A stretch of DNA of 36,596 bases from Chitinophagaceae bacterium UBA1953 (GTDB lineage: Bacteria; Bacteroidota; Bacteroidia; Chitinophagales; Chitinophagaceae), in NCBI GenBank assembly GCA_002336115.1, contig DDEN01000036.1, positions 1 to 36,596 of the forward strand. The letters are read 5' to 3'. This document shows positions 27,484 through 34,779 of the stretch, in pieces. How positions within the stretch are numbered: the stretch's first letter is position 1; the number at the start of each line of letters is the position of its first letter. The translations under genes were made by a program, and so were the position numbers. The notes beneath the pieces were generated by a model. That model saw only the letters and a program-made list of their open reading frames with translations, had not been told where the DNA came from and searched no databases.

Positions 27484-27506
27484 AAGCACCGTTACCAAAT
27501 CGTTAC
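27484..27506 (+). repeat. Right subterminal repeat (candidate integrase arm site)
   Basis: It matches 6095-6117 at 19 of 23 positions in direct orientation and contains two GTTACC units 11 bases apart. It lies 64 bases inside the right att core. Confidence 0.45.
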
Positions 27507-27570
27507 CTGACTTCTTTGATTATTTCTATAAAAGCTTAGTATTCAACCGATACAGCTTTTTCCTGAAAAC

Positions 27571-27581
27571 TTTAAAATAAA
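27571..27581. repeat. Right att core (TTTAAAATAAA)
   Basis: It is identical to 5963-5973 and in the same codon phase (TTT AAA ATA AAn), and continues into an open frame to 27939. Confidence 0.72.
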
Positions 27582-27939
27582 ATCTGTATCAGAAATATTT
27601 AAAGATATAGATGCTCTAAAAAATGTAAGAAATCAGCTTCGGAATGAATGTATTTCACGAAGAAAAAAAATTCCTCAAAAAAAACAAAAAATAAACATTT
27701 CTCTGAATAAGAAGCTTATCGACAGTGCTTTCCCGTTCAGCAAAAGACTATGGAATATGCTGAGTGCTATAGATTGTCATACTTTAGAGGATTTGACTAA
27801 AGTGCCATTGGAAAACTATTTAAAAGTAAGAGGCTTCAAAGGAAAATGCATGAAAGAAATTTTACAATTCATCGAATTTGAGAATATTGAAGATGAATTT
27901 GAAGGCTTCCATAAATTTAAAAAAATATATAATTCATAA
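27571..27939 (+). pseudogene. 3' half of the interrupted gene: RNA polymerase alpha-CTD-like domain
   Basis: The frame is open from the right att core to TAA 27937-27939 but has no ATG until 27757. It encodes a basic linker (RRKKIPQKKQK) and then a segment resembling the alpha-subunit C-terminal domain, with a helix-hairpin-helix pattern: PFSKRLWNMLSAI, HTLEDLTKVPLENYLK and VRGFKGKCMKEILQFI. Joined to 5693-5970 it would complete a protein of about 212 residues, with a sigma region-4-like HTH followed by an alpha-CTD-like domain. An internal start at 27757 could still give a 60-residue alpha-CTD-like peptide. Confidence 0.72.
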
Positions 27940-27945
27940 TACCCC

Positions 27946-28059
27946 GCAACCTTTTTTCAAAAACATTACCGCCAAAGTAGGGCTATGTTTTAGAAATGGG
28001 GTTGCTCCGATTTTAGCAAAAATGCGTTTCCGACCATAGGGAGGAAATGCATTTTTGCC
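27946..28059 (-). repeat. 114-bp hairpin-bearing direct repeat, copy 1
   Basis: It matches 29568-29681 at 110 of 114 positions without gaps. It contains a long hairpin whose arms begin GCAAAAATGCGTTTCC and end GGAAATGCATTTTTGC, with one mismatch. It lies 24 bases after the stop of the GNAT gene (minus strand) and 7 bases after the stop of the alpha-CTD half gene (plus strand), so it could serve both as a terminator. The two copies flank a two-gene cassette. Confidence 0.88.
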
Positions 28060-28082
28060 CACTTAAACCTTTCTTGAGAGTC

Positions 28083-28784
28083 TTACAATAAATTATCTTT
28101 GCTTTCATTATTATTCCAGTAAAAGTCTTCCAATTTCCAAGTATGGTTTCTAATTTGATACACCAAATCTTTTAATTCATCGGAATAGTCAGTTTCACCA
28201 AATTTCATTTCTATTTCAGTTTGTATAGTCCACAAAGACCGACTCAAAAAATTAATATGTTTTTTTAATTCATCAATTCTATCTGAAGAAATCGGAACGT
28301 CTTCTACAATAATATAATTTTCGGTAACAAACATATCGTTTGAAAGGAAGTATTCTCCATCTGTACTTTTTACAAACCCTAAATTGAGTGCTACTTTCTC
28401 GGAAGCTTCAAAATTAGCCGCACCAATTTCAAGCTCTTTTATGGTTATTCTTTGTTCATCTCTGGTAAGAAACAAATGAGGAAGTATCGTATTCTTCATT
28501 GCTTCTGTCAAATGTCCGTTACCTCTAAAATCAGGATGAACAAACCAATGCAAATCTCTTATCATATCAAATACAATGGCAACAAAAATATTCTCATTAT
28601 TTTTTATCAAATAAAAAATATCCGGTCCATCATAGGAAGTTACACTATCGGTCAATTTTGGCTTATCCAACCAAATTTTAGCAAAATCAACATTAGAACT
28701 TATTGGTCTACAATAAATCAAGCTAGACGATGTATCATTTTTATTTAATTTTTCAATTAACGACTGAAGAGAATCACTTGTCAT
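28083..28784 (-). CDS. GNAT-family N-acetyltransferase
   Basis: This 233-residue protein has a GNAT fold. Motif A is visible in LHWFVHPDFRGNGHLTEAM, with the acetyl-CoA loop RGNGH at about residues 87-91. Motif B follows as NFEASEKVALNLGF. About 80 further C-terminal residues are helical. The substrate cannot be told from sequence; small-molecule or protein acetylation are both possible. It is the second gene of the cassette, starting 26 bases after the DUF6904-like gene, and the cassette lies between 114-bp repeats. Confidence 0.78.
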   Translation of the reverse strand: MTSDSLQSLIEKLNKNDTSSSLIYCRPISSNVDFAKIWLDKPKLTDSVTSYDGPDIFYLIKNNENIFVAIVFDMIRDLHWFVHPDFRGNGHLTEAMKNTILPHLFLTRDEQRITIKELEIGAANFEASEKVALNLGFVKSTDGEYFLSNDMFVTENYIIVEDVPISSDRIDELKKHINFLSRSLWTIQTEIEMKFGETDYSDELKDLVYQIRNHTWKLEDFYWNNNESKDNLL

Positions 28785-28810
28785 GTTATCAATTAATTAT
28801 GTTAAAGGTT

Positions 28811-29485
28811 TCACCATTCTATTTCATAAATCTTATCGTCATCGTCTAACTCTAAATCTTCAATGGCACAATTATGTTTTTTTGCTTCCGATTGAAGAAA
28901 ATTAAGTAAATCTTTGTATTCCTCTGTGATATATATAGAAGTTCTAAGTAGGTCAGCTAATTTCCTGAAAGAATTCTTTCCACCTTTCATTTCAAAAAAT
29001 GTTGCGTTTATATTTCTCATATACAGATATAAATATTCGTTTCCCGCATTGATAGCATCATTCAAAAATGGTAATAGTTTTTTTGCTCCTATAGAATCAT
29101 AGCTTTCCATTGCCCTTTCAACCCAATATTCGAGGTGTAAAAACATTGCTATTTCTCCTTTATTGCTTTCTACCATTCTCATATTATATCTCAATGCCGC
29201 TATAGAGAATACAATGTGTACCCAAGAAACTTTAAAGCCTAAATATGGAATTTCTTCAAAGGAATAATGACTACTTTTTCTTGTTAGCCTATTTCCATAT
29301 GATGCTTTTCGGATTTCATAAGAAAAACTGCTAATCAATTTATTTTTGTCTTCATAACCTTTGATGTGAAAGAGATTTTCATCATTCCAAAATTTTGAAA
29401 TAACTTCATATAAGTATTCCAAATCTTCACGAGTTCCCCATAACTCAATTCCTAATCCTTTTTTTGTTGGTAAAGCATAAATCAT
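28811..29485 (-). CDS. DUF6904-like hypothetical protein
   Basis: This 224-residue protein starts MIYALPTKKGLGIELWGTRE. It resembles, from memory, the DUF6904 family of uncharacterised proteins. It is mostly helical, with no signal peptide, and ends in an acidic stretch (LELDDDDKIYEIEW). A minus-strand -7 box, TATATTTG (29515-29508), lies 22 bases before the ATG. It is the first gene of the repeat-flanked cassette and is co-transcribed with the GNAT gene. A role as toxin, antitoxin or phage response protein is possible given the pairing with an acetyltransferase, but nothing in the sequence shows it. Confidence 0.65.
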   Translation of the reverse strand: MIYALPTKKGLGIELWGTREDLEYLYEVISKFWNDENLFHIKGYEDKNKLISSFSYEIRKASYGNRLTRKSSHYSFEEIPYLGFKVSWVHIVFSIAALRYNMRMVESNKGEIAMFLHLEYWVERAMESYDSIGAKKLLPFLNDAINAGNEYLYLYMRNINATFFEMKGGKNSFRKLADLLRTSIYITEEYKDLLNFLQSEAKKHNCAIEDLELDDDDKIYEIEW

Positions 29486-29507
29486 TTTATATTGATTTGT
29501 TTTTAGA

Positions 29508-29515
29508 CAAATATA
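29508..29515 (-). promoter_or_regulatory. -7 box of the DUF6904-GNAT cassette
   Basis: TATATTTG on the minus strand gives a start near 29501 and a short leader. No -33 TTG at the usual spacing was found. Confidence 0.4.
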
Positions 29516-29567
29516 AACAAAGAGAATTTTTCTAAAAAATAATATTTATTTTCAAATTATAAATTCT

Positions 29568-29681
29568 GCAACCTTTTTTCAAAAACATTATCGCCAAAGT
29601 AGGGCTATGTTTTAGAAATGGGGTTGCTCCGATTTCCGCAAAAATGCGTTTCCGACCAAAGGGAGGAAATGCATTTTTGCC
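29568..29681 (-). repeat. 114-bp hairpin-bearing direct repeat, copy 2
   Basis: It is about 96% identical to 27946-28059 (four substitutions). It lies 39 bases after the stop of the PRTRC ThiF gene, in the same relation to a minus-strand operon end as copy 1. The inner hairpin is conserved, including the single mismatch in the stem. Confidence 0.88.
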
Positions 29682-29714
29682 GTCCGCCCCGACTTTCGGG
29701 GTTTTACCAGACGG
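29680..29714 (-). terminator. GC-rich hairpin at the end of the PRTRC operon
   Basis: An inner stem CCCCGA/TCGGGG with a 3-base loop (29687-29701) is enclosed by CCGTC/GACGG (29680-29684 and 29710-29714). It begins 6 bases after the ThiF stop and overlaps the edge of repeat copy 2. It is not present beside copy 1. Confidence 0.55.
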
Positions 29715-29720
29715 CTTGTT

Positions 29721-30533
29721 TTACAGTTTTATTGGTTGAGAATGGAAATTTTTGAGATTAAGAAAAAATCCCCTGTTTTCGGCTAATCCGTTACGAAACA
29801 AATTCCAAAGTAATGAACTTCCCATTTGTGCCAATACCGAATTGATATACAAATCCTGCTTTTCCAATGCTTCAGCAAGTGAACAGCTTGGGGTATCGTC
29901 CTGTTCTTCGGATTGTTTCAACAGTTCTCCAAATTCTTCGGTAACAAAAGGTAAATTGGCTATTGTTTCATATTTCTCGGATTTGGGCTGTCTGATGTCC
30001 CCGACTGTTGAAAGCAAAACCTGTCCTGTATGTTTGCTGTTTCCCATATCAATCCAATACTTTGGTTCGTTGCTGTAATTCCTGTATTCGCTTTTTCCTT
30101 TCAGAATTTCGGCAACGTCAAACCTTGCTTTTACACTATCCACACAGGTAACTGTAATGGTTGCCTTTGCATTTTCGGGAAATCTTTCAAAACGGTCTTT
30201 TTCAAATTTCACAGTTTCGGCTTTCCAATTTGTCCCAAAAAAACGATTTACACGATTGATTAAGGCAACAGATTTATACAGCCCTGTTTCACTTTCTGCA
30301 AAACGCTGTCTGCCTAAATTGGCACTTGTGATAATATCATCATCCCACAAACGAACCTGCAATCCTGCGTGTCTTAGTTCAATTAGGGAATGATTCATTT
30401 CCGCTAAAGCAATTAAAACTTTTGAACCTGTTCCTCCTGCTCCGATAAGGTTTACCGAAATCGGATTGGCAGGATTCAATAATTCATTATCTGCAAAATG
30501 AACGGTTGGTTTTGTTATATTTAGTACATTCAT
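29721..30533 (-). CDS. PRTRC system ThiF-family (E1-like) protein
   Basis: This 270-residue protein is related to ubiquitin-activating E1 and ThiF/MoeB enzymes. A Rossmann nucleotide-binding loop, GAGGTG (31-36), is followed by DDDIITSANLGRQRF (about 64-78), which provides the Asp/Asn/Arg residues typical of the adenylation site. Two candidate thioester cysteines are Cys130 (TVTCVDS) and Cys217 (TPSCSLAEAL). The latter lies in the segment conserved in PRTRC ThiF proteins. It would adenylate the C-terminal Gly of the ubiquitin-like PRTRC C and pass it to PRTRC B. Its ATG overlaps the TGA of the B gene (ATGA). It is the last gene of the operon. Confidence 0.9.
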   Translation of the reverse strand: MNVLNITKPTVHFADNELLNPANPISVNLIGAGGTGSKVLIALAEMNHSLIELRHAGLQVRLWDDDIITSANLGRQRFAESETGLYKSVALINRVNRFFGTNWKAETVKFEKDRFERFPENAKATITVTCVDSVKARFDVAEILKGKSEYRNYSNEPKYWIDMGNSKHTGQVLLSTVGDIRQPKSEKYETIANLPFVTEEFGELLKQSEEQDDTPSCSLAEALEKQDLYINSVLAQMGSSLLWNLFRNGLAENRGFFLNLKNFHSQPIKL

Positions 30534-31255
30534 CGTAATAGATTTTTGAGGGTTTTATTATTCTTTTTTAATATGTCGGCAGGAAAATCTTCATCTGTAT
30601 CCATTAATTTTTTCCAAAGATTTACACAATTTCCTTTTATCGGGTTGTAGTTGTCCAGTAAGTGACTGAAATAAGAATTGAAAAAATAATTTTCCCAAGC
30701 GGTGGTAAATTCTTCTACGGAAGCTGAATTTTTGATATTGACATCTACCGTTCCCATACATACTGCTCCATCCTCATACACGTTGAAAAATGGAGCATAA
30801 TACAATGGTGTTTCTTCTGTTGGTCTTTTATCGCTCGTTAGAGCAAAAACCGAAAGGTTTTCTTTATCGGCAAACCAAAGCATTGCAGGAACGTGTGCTT
30901 TTCCATTGGGAATTTCCAGATTTTTCACGAAATACATTTGGCGTTGTTGTGCTTTGGTGTACCATAATACTGAACCGTTTTGGCTAGGATTGATATTCAA
31001 AATGTTGATTGGTAAAATTCCTTTTGATTTTAAGAAAGTTTTGTCCTTTTCTTCATCGGTATGTAAAGATTTTGCCAATGCTTTGGCTTCATTTACGGTC
31101 AAAGGATGAGCATTGATGGGATTTCCATTCCTGTCCATATCAAAATGTTCAACATACATTGTTGAATCATTATCTAAGGATTCATAAAAAACCAATGCGG
31201 ATTTTGGTTCGTATAATGTTCCGTAATCTTCGGCTATATCAATTATTTCGTTCAT
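30530..31255 (-). CDS. PRTRC system protein B (prokaryotic E2-like)
   Basis: This 241-residue protein matches PRTRC B, assigned to the prokaryotic E2/UBC superfamily (Prok-E2_D). The conserved core reads YYAPFFNVYEDGAVCMGT, with the candidate active-site Cys at 166. The role is probably to accept the ubiquitin-like protein from the ThiF E1. The gene overlaps the ThiF gene by 4 bases and starts 10 bases after the F-like gene, so translation is coupled. PRTRC clusters occur on plasmids and integrative elements; their physiological role is not established. Confidence 0.88.
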   Translation of the reverse strand: MNEIIDIAEDYGTLYEPKSALVFYESLDNDSTMYVEHFDMDRNGNPINAHPLTVNEAKALAKSLHTDEEKDKTFLKSKGILPINILNINPSQNGSVLWYTKAQQRQMYFVKNLEIPNGKAHVPAMLWFADKENLSVFALTSDKRPTEETPLYYAPFFNVYEDGAVCMGTVDVNIKNSASVEEFTTAWENYFFNSYFSHLLDNYNPIKGNCVNLWKKLMDTDEDFPADILKKNNKTLKNLLR

Positions 31256-31265
31256 TTTTATTACT

Positions 31266-32420
31266 TTAAGGGGTTAATACTTTGTATAAATCTTCCATCA
31301 GAGTGAAAAAGCGATTTTCAAAATCAAAATTTGCTTTAATCAATTCAGTTCCGTTAATGGGGGTATAAACAGTGGGTTCTTCAATACTTCCGTATTCGTT
31401 GAACTCTGCATTAATACTTTCTTCTATATTGTCATATAAGCAACCTTTGGTATCGGCAACAAATGAAATATACATATCCATTCCGATGGCTTTATTATCA
31501 TCATTGTATGGGTCTTGTTCGGGCGTTGGTCGGTTTCTGAAAATGCTTGTTTCCGGATATTCCGTATAAAGAGAAAAGGCATTGGAAGCCACTTTATGGC
31601 AATCGTGGTCAAATTCAGTATGGCTTTCAAAACGATTCAAACGCTGTTCAAATAGTTCCAGATTTTTACGGTTAAATAGTTTTTTCTCTATTTTGTCGCC
31701 TATTGTTTTTGAGATTTTAAATTCACGTCTGAACTCCTGCATATCTTCTTCCGCTTCATCACCCTGTTCTATCCAATCCTCATGCATTTCGTATATCCAA
31801 TACAGATAGCTGTTCTGTTGTCTGTAATACGGTACATCTGCAATATGATACAGATAACTGCAAACCGAAAGCAATAGTTGGGCATTCTTTTTACATTGCT
31901 TGTCGTGGAGCATCTGAAAAAGGGGTACAATGGGAACATAATAAAGAGATGTTCCTGTATAATACCTTTCCATTTTCGCAAAAAGGATTTCTCTGTTGTT
32001 CCGAATGAGTTTAAAACTATTCCAATCTTCATTGACCTGCTCCACTTTCTTTTCTAAATCCCACATCGCCAAAGCTATATTATAAGGAAATCCAAAATCT
32101 TTGGTCTGCATCGGCTCAATACTATATTGTCGGGTAAAATTGGAAAGGGATTGATAAAAATCCCTTTCTGTTCTTAACCCTTCTTTACAATCCTGTACGG
32201 TTGGCGTTTCTTCCTGTTTTGGAAGAAAACAACACTTTAGAAAACCATTGGAAGCATTGCTGTCGGTACGGATTTCTGTCGGTCTTTTCTTATTTCGTTC
32301 GCTGTTTTGGGTCTTTGAAGCCACTTTGCGAAGTCGCCCAACTGCCAGTGCAGTCTTTGTTGTTCTTTTTCTTCGGGAAGACTGATTTTTCCCGATATGA
32401 TGTTGCGTTGCATAGTTCAT
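31266..32420 (-). CDS. Probable PRTRC system protein F
   Basis: This 384-residue protein lies between PRTRC C and B, where protein F is found in other PRTRC clusters. It has a basic, low-complexity N-terminus (SSRRKRTTKTALAVGRLRK). A helical central part contains TSLYYVPIVPLFQML, similar to the conserved PL-containing segment of F. Its length fits the family (about 340-380). The C-terminus carries EYGSIEEPTVYTP. No catalytic motif is evident. The call rests mostly on gene order and a partial motif match, so it is less certain than for B, C and ThiF. Confidence 0.65.
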   Translation of the reverse strand: MNYATQHHIGKNQSSRRKRTTKTALAVGRLRKVASKTQNSERNKKRPTEIRTDSNASNGFLKCCFLPKQEETPTVQDCKEGLRTERDFYQSLSNFTRQYSIEPMQTKDFGFPYNIALAMWDLEKKVEQVNEDWNSFKLIRNNREILFAKMERYYTGTSLYYVPIVPLFQMLHDKQCKKNAQLLLSVCSYLYHIADVPYYRQQNSYLYWIYEMHEDWIEQGDEAEEDMQEFRREFKISKTIGDKIEKKLFNRKNLELFEQRLNRFESHTEFDHDCHKVASNAFSLYTEYPETSIFRNRPTPEQDPYNDDNKAIGMDMYISFVADTKGCLYDNIEESINAEFNEYGSIEEPTVYTPINGTELIKANFDFENRFFTLMEDLYKVLTP

Positions 32421-32437
32421 CGTTTTAAAATTTTGTT

Positions 32438-32656
32438 TTAACCTTTTGTACCCATTATGCTCTCGAATTTGTATTCTACAGCATCATCTTTGATTTGCGG
32501 TGCGGAAACTTTGGCAGTAGTTAAAATAGGATAAGTATTGGCGTAAAAATTCATTACTGCTTCTACACTCCATTTGGGTTCGGGGTCAGTCAGTTTTATT
32601 TCCTGTCCGTTGTCTTTCAGTATGAAAACTCTTTCTAATAGGGTTGCTAATAACAT
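32438..32656 (-). CDS. PRTRC system protein C (ubiquitin-like)
   Basis: This 72-residue protein has the PRTRC C pattern. It opens with a strand pair near ERVFILKDNGQEIKLTDPEP, continues with a helix in WSVEAVMNFYANTYPILTTA, and ends FESIMGTKG. The family is classed as a prokaryotic ubiquitin-like protein (Prok_Ub). The chain ends in Gly, as needed for E1-dependent activation without trimming. Its neighbours provide E1-like and E2-like partners. It starts 17 bases after PRTRC E. Confidence 0.87.
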   Translation of the reverse strand: MLLATLLERVFILKDNGQEIKLTDPEPKWSVEAVMNFYANTYPILTTAKVSAPQIKDDAVEYKFESIMGTKG

Positions 32657-32673
32657 TGTTCTGATTTTTGAGA

Positions 32674-33210
32674 TTAAACATTTTCATTGGCAGGTTCTGT
32701 AAAAAGACTTGGGGCAAAATGCTTTTCGTATTCAGCCTGCTTCTTGCGAATAGTTTCTGCGAAATCGGGGTTTTCCGATACTTTCGGAAGTACTGACCAC
32801 GCTTCTTTATATTTACCCTCTTTTTCGAGTGCTTCGGCTTTCTGAAAAGCATCTTTGTATTTCTTCTCTTTGGCTTCTTTTTCCTTTTTCTCCTTGTCGG
32901 TTTTTTCTTTTTCCATTGCAGATTTCTTTTTGACTTCTTCCAGTTGCTTCATGAAGCTTTCCATATTTACCATAAGTCCCGAAGCGGTTTGCAATGGTGT
33001 AGAAATACTATCAAAAAAACCGTTGTCTAATTCTTCTGCCGTGCCCTTGAGATTTAAGGGCGGTATCAATTTTCTTGCTTCATCCCCGCACTGCTCATTA
33101 TTGAGCAGTACGGAAAGGACAAAACTATTTTCTTCCGTTGGTCTTAGGGTGAAATGTAAATCACCTGTTAAACCCATTTTGGCTATATGTATGAAAAAAT
33201 TGGTTTGCAT
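32674..33210 (-). CDS. PRTRC system protein E
   Basis: This 178-residue protein has a compact N-terminal domain of about 80 residues (MGLTGDLHFTLRP and IPPLNLKGTAEELDNGFF), the part conserved in PRTRC E. A long, charged coiled coil (about 90-150; KKEKEAKEKK and similar) follows. Its biochemical role is unknown. It is placed directly before C, as in other PRTRC clusters. The coiled coil suggests protein-protein contacts. Confidence 0.85.
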   Translation of the reverse strand: MQTNFFIHIAKMGLTGDLHFTLRPTEENSFVLSVLLNNEQCGDEARKLIPPLNLKGTAEELDNGFFDSISTPLQTASGLMVNMESFMKQLEEVKKKSAMEKEKTDKEKKEKEAKEKKYKDAFQKAEALEKEGKYKEAWSVLPKVSENPDFAETIRKKQAEYEKHFAPSLFTEPANENV

Positions 33211-33222
33211 TATTTAAAATTT

Positions 33223-33561
33223 TTATTGCTGTTTAATGGATTTTAGGTAAATGTCATAGCGTTTCGTTATATCCTTACCTTTTCTGAAATTCAATTTTGT
33301 ATAGCTGAAATGCTCTTTAAAAAACTTAACTTCTTTAGTAATTAGGTTAATCGTGTAGCGGTACGTTGCGTTGGTTCGCCTTTCATCCATTGTACAATGT
33401 TCTGATAGTAAAGACATTTCCTGTTCACTGTCGTTAAATGAAAGAAGTGGCAATAAAATTTGTTCTACAATATAACCCTGTTCGGGTGCGGAACTGCTAT
33501 CGGCAACACATATAATGGATTTTCCATTGCTCAATTTGATATGTAAATTTGAACGTGTCAT
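33223..33561 (-). CDS. Hypothetical protein in the PRTRC operon
   Basis: This 112-residue protein, starting MTRSNLHIKLSNGKSIICVA, is not recognised. It appears to be a mixed alpha/beta protein with a basic C-terminus (KLNFRKGKDITKRYDIYLK). It lies 12 bases before PRTRC E and 2 bases after the DUF1281-like gene, so it is clearly in the operon. Confidence 0.7.
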   Translation of the reverse strand: MTRSNLHIKLSNGKSIICVADSSSAPEQGYIVEQILLPLLSFNDSEQEMSLLSEHCTMDERRTNATYRYTINLITKEVKFFKEHFSYTKLNFRKGKDITKRYDIYLKSIKQQ

Positions 33562-33563
33562 AA

Positions 33564-34061
33564 CTATTGATTTTTAATAATCTTAAACTGATTTTTGATT
33601 TTTCGTTCCAAGAGGATTTCCAAGATTTCGCTATCGTTGTCATATTCTTTGTCCTCAAAATGATAGCAATCGCCTTCTTCATCATACTCATACTGTTCAA
33701 AATCTTCATCTTCGAGATAAATGTCTTGAAGTATTTCATTGTGATGTATTGCCTGTCCGTAGATAAGATTTCCCATCTCTTCGTAATCCTGTACAAAATC
33801 TACTTTGTAATATTCTGCTATCTCTTGGATAATTTCAATATTGGGCGACCATTTGGTCTGATACTGAAATACTCCTGTTTCTTCATTATCAAAATACAAA
33901 TCGAAGAAATATCCGCCATTGTATTGATTTACAAATTCAGGGAGTTGCCCTTTTTGTTCCTGCTGTTCTTTTGTTGCCATTGTTTGAAACAGCCATTTTA
34001 TCTGTTCTATCGTTTCGGGATTACCCTCGAAAACAACTGTATTACTGCACCAGTTTGCCAT
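33564..34061 (-). CDS. Api92/YubB-like (DUF1281-type) protein
   Basis: This 165-residue protein starts MANWCSNTVVFEGNPETIEQ, the hallmark of Api92/YubB-like ferredoxin-fold proteins found on plasmids and phages. Further fits are GYFFDLYFDNEETGVFQYQT and KWSPNIEIIQEIAEYY. The C-terminus is strongly acidic (LEDEDFEQYEYDEEGD) and ends basic. The function of the family is unknown. The acidic surface recalls DNA-mimic proteins, but that is speculation. It overlaps the upstream gene by 20 bases. Confidence 0.78.
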   Translation of the reverse strand: MANWCSNTVVFEGNPETIEQIKWLFQTMATKEQQEQKGQLPEFVNQYNGGYFFDLYFDNEETGVFQYQTKWSPNIEIIQEIAEYYKVDFVQDYEEMGNLIYGQAIHHNEILQDIYLEDEDFEQYEYDEEGDCYHFEDKEYDNDSEILEILLERKIKNQFKIIKNQ

Positions 34062-34290
34062 AATTTTTGATTTTTAAAGGTTCTGCGTTTTCATAAATGT
34101 AAGTACCGCTTGCTTTAAATGGATTTGCCCCTTGTGTCATTCTGATTTCCGAATTGAATATCTTGGAAAGTTTCCTTGCATAGCGTATTGCGGTGGTTCT
34201 GTCACAAAAGATTTGATAACCTACGGCTACATCTTCCCAATCTATTTTGTTATTTCTGTGTTTTACTTGAAAATTAAATTGTGCTTCCAT
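34042..34290 (-). CDS. Hypothetical protein after ssb
   Basis: This 82-residue protein, starting MEAQFNFQVKHRNNKIDW, is unrecognised. It contains GYQIFCDRTTAIRYARKLSK, a pattern of strand then basic helix, and could bind nucleic acid. It is 17 bases after ssb and overlaps the next gene by 20 bases, implying translational coupling. Confidence 0.7.
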   Translation of the reverse strand: MEAQFNFQVKHRNNKIDWEDVAVGYQIFCDRTTAIRYARKLSKIFNSEIRMTQGANPFKASGTYIYENAEPLKIKNYGKLVQ

Positions 34291-34307
34291 AATTCTCTGT
34301 GATTGGG

Positions 34308-34712
34308 TTAAAATGGCAAATCATCATCAGTTTCATCAGCAAAAGGATTACTATTGTTATTTTGTGGATTTGTGGTTGATGCATTATTAAATTCAGATTT
34401 TTGCTTTCCACCATGCAATTTGATGTTTGATGTACGGAAGTTCAATCCAGACTTTATTTCTCCGTCCTTTCCTATCCACGCACTACTGCTTGTTCTTCCC
34501 GACAATTCCACTAAAGTGCCTTTGGTAAGAAACTCTGCTATTTTGGTATTTATCCAATAAGAGCAATTGTAATAGGTGGTTTGTTCTTTGCGTTCCCCTT
34601 GTTTGGTTTTGTAGCTGTCATTAATGGCTACTGAAAAGTTCACTACTTTTTTGTCGTTTTTTAAGATGTTGATTACTGCATTTTGAGTAATTCTGCCTAC
34701 GATGATGTTCAT
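34308..34712 (-). CDS. ssb: Single-stranded DNA-binding protein
   Basis: This 134-residue SSB has an OB-fold domain (about 1-105) with NIIVGRITQNA, VVNFSVAINDSY and TYYNCSYWINTKIAEFLTKG. A short linker rich in Asn follows, and the acidic C-terminal tip is DDDLPF. The tip is the docking site for partner proteins in the family. It protects and organises ssDNA during plasmid or ICE replication and transfer, and is the first gene of the leftward PRTRC operon. No clear -7 box was found directly upstream. Confidence 0.92.
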   Translation of the reverse strand: MNIIVGRITQNAVINILKNDKKVVNFSVAINDSYKTKQGERKEQTTYYNCSYWINTKIAEFLTKGTLVELSGRTSSSAWIGKDGEIKSGLNFRTSNIKLHGGKQKSEFNNASTTNPQNNNSNPFADETDDDLPF

Positions 34713-34779
34713 AATTTGTTGATTTAATTTGTTAATTTTTTAATTGATTTTTTGTCTGTTATTGGTTGAAATTTTCGAG

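Larger units (their letters stand above)
5963..27581. mobile_element. Integrated mobile element of about 21.6 kb with IntDOT-like integrase, mobA remnant and rteC
   Basis: The element is bounded by TTTAAAATAAA direct repeats that fall in the same codon phase in two halves of one gene. The integrase gene lies about 250 bases inside the left repeat, and the rteC gene ends about 250 bases inside the right one. That symmetry fits a tyrosine-recombinase element. It carries the integrase, a defence-like operon, two excisionase-like genes, an oriT-like region, mobA, and surface and regulatory cargo. No relaxase, coupling protein or conjugation pore gene is present, so it could at most be mobilised by another element. 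Confidence 0.78.

Noticed and set aside
27467..27580. 37-codon frame starting with TTG near the right element end
   Set aside because: No ATG and no family signal; it ends in the att core. It may be leader sequence only.
33567..34070. 167-residue hydrophobic plus-strand ORF
   Set aside because: It is exactly antisense to the Api92/YubB-like gene, whose N-terminal motif is clear.
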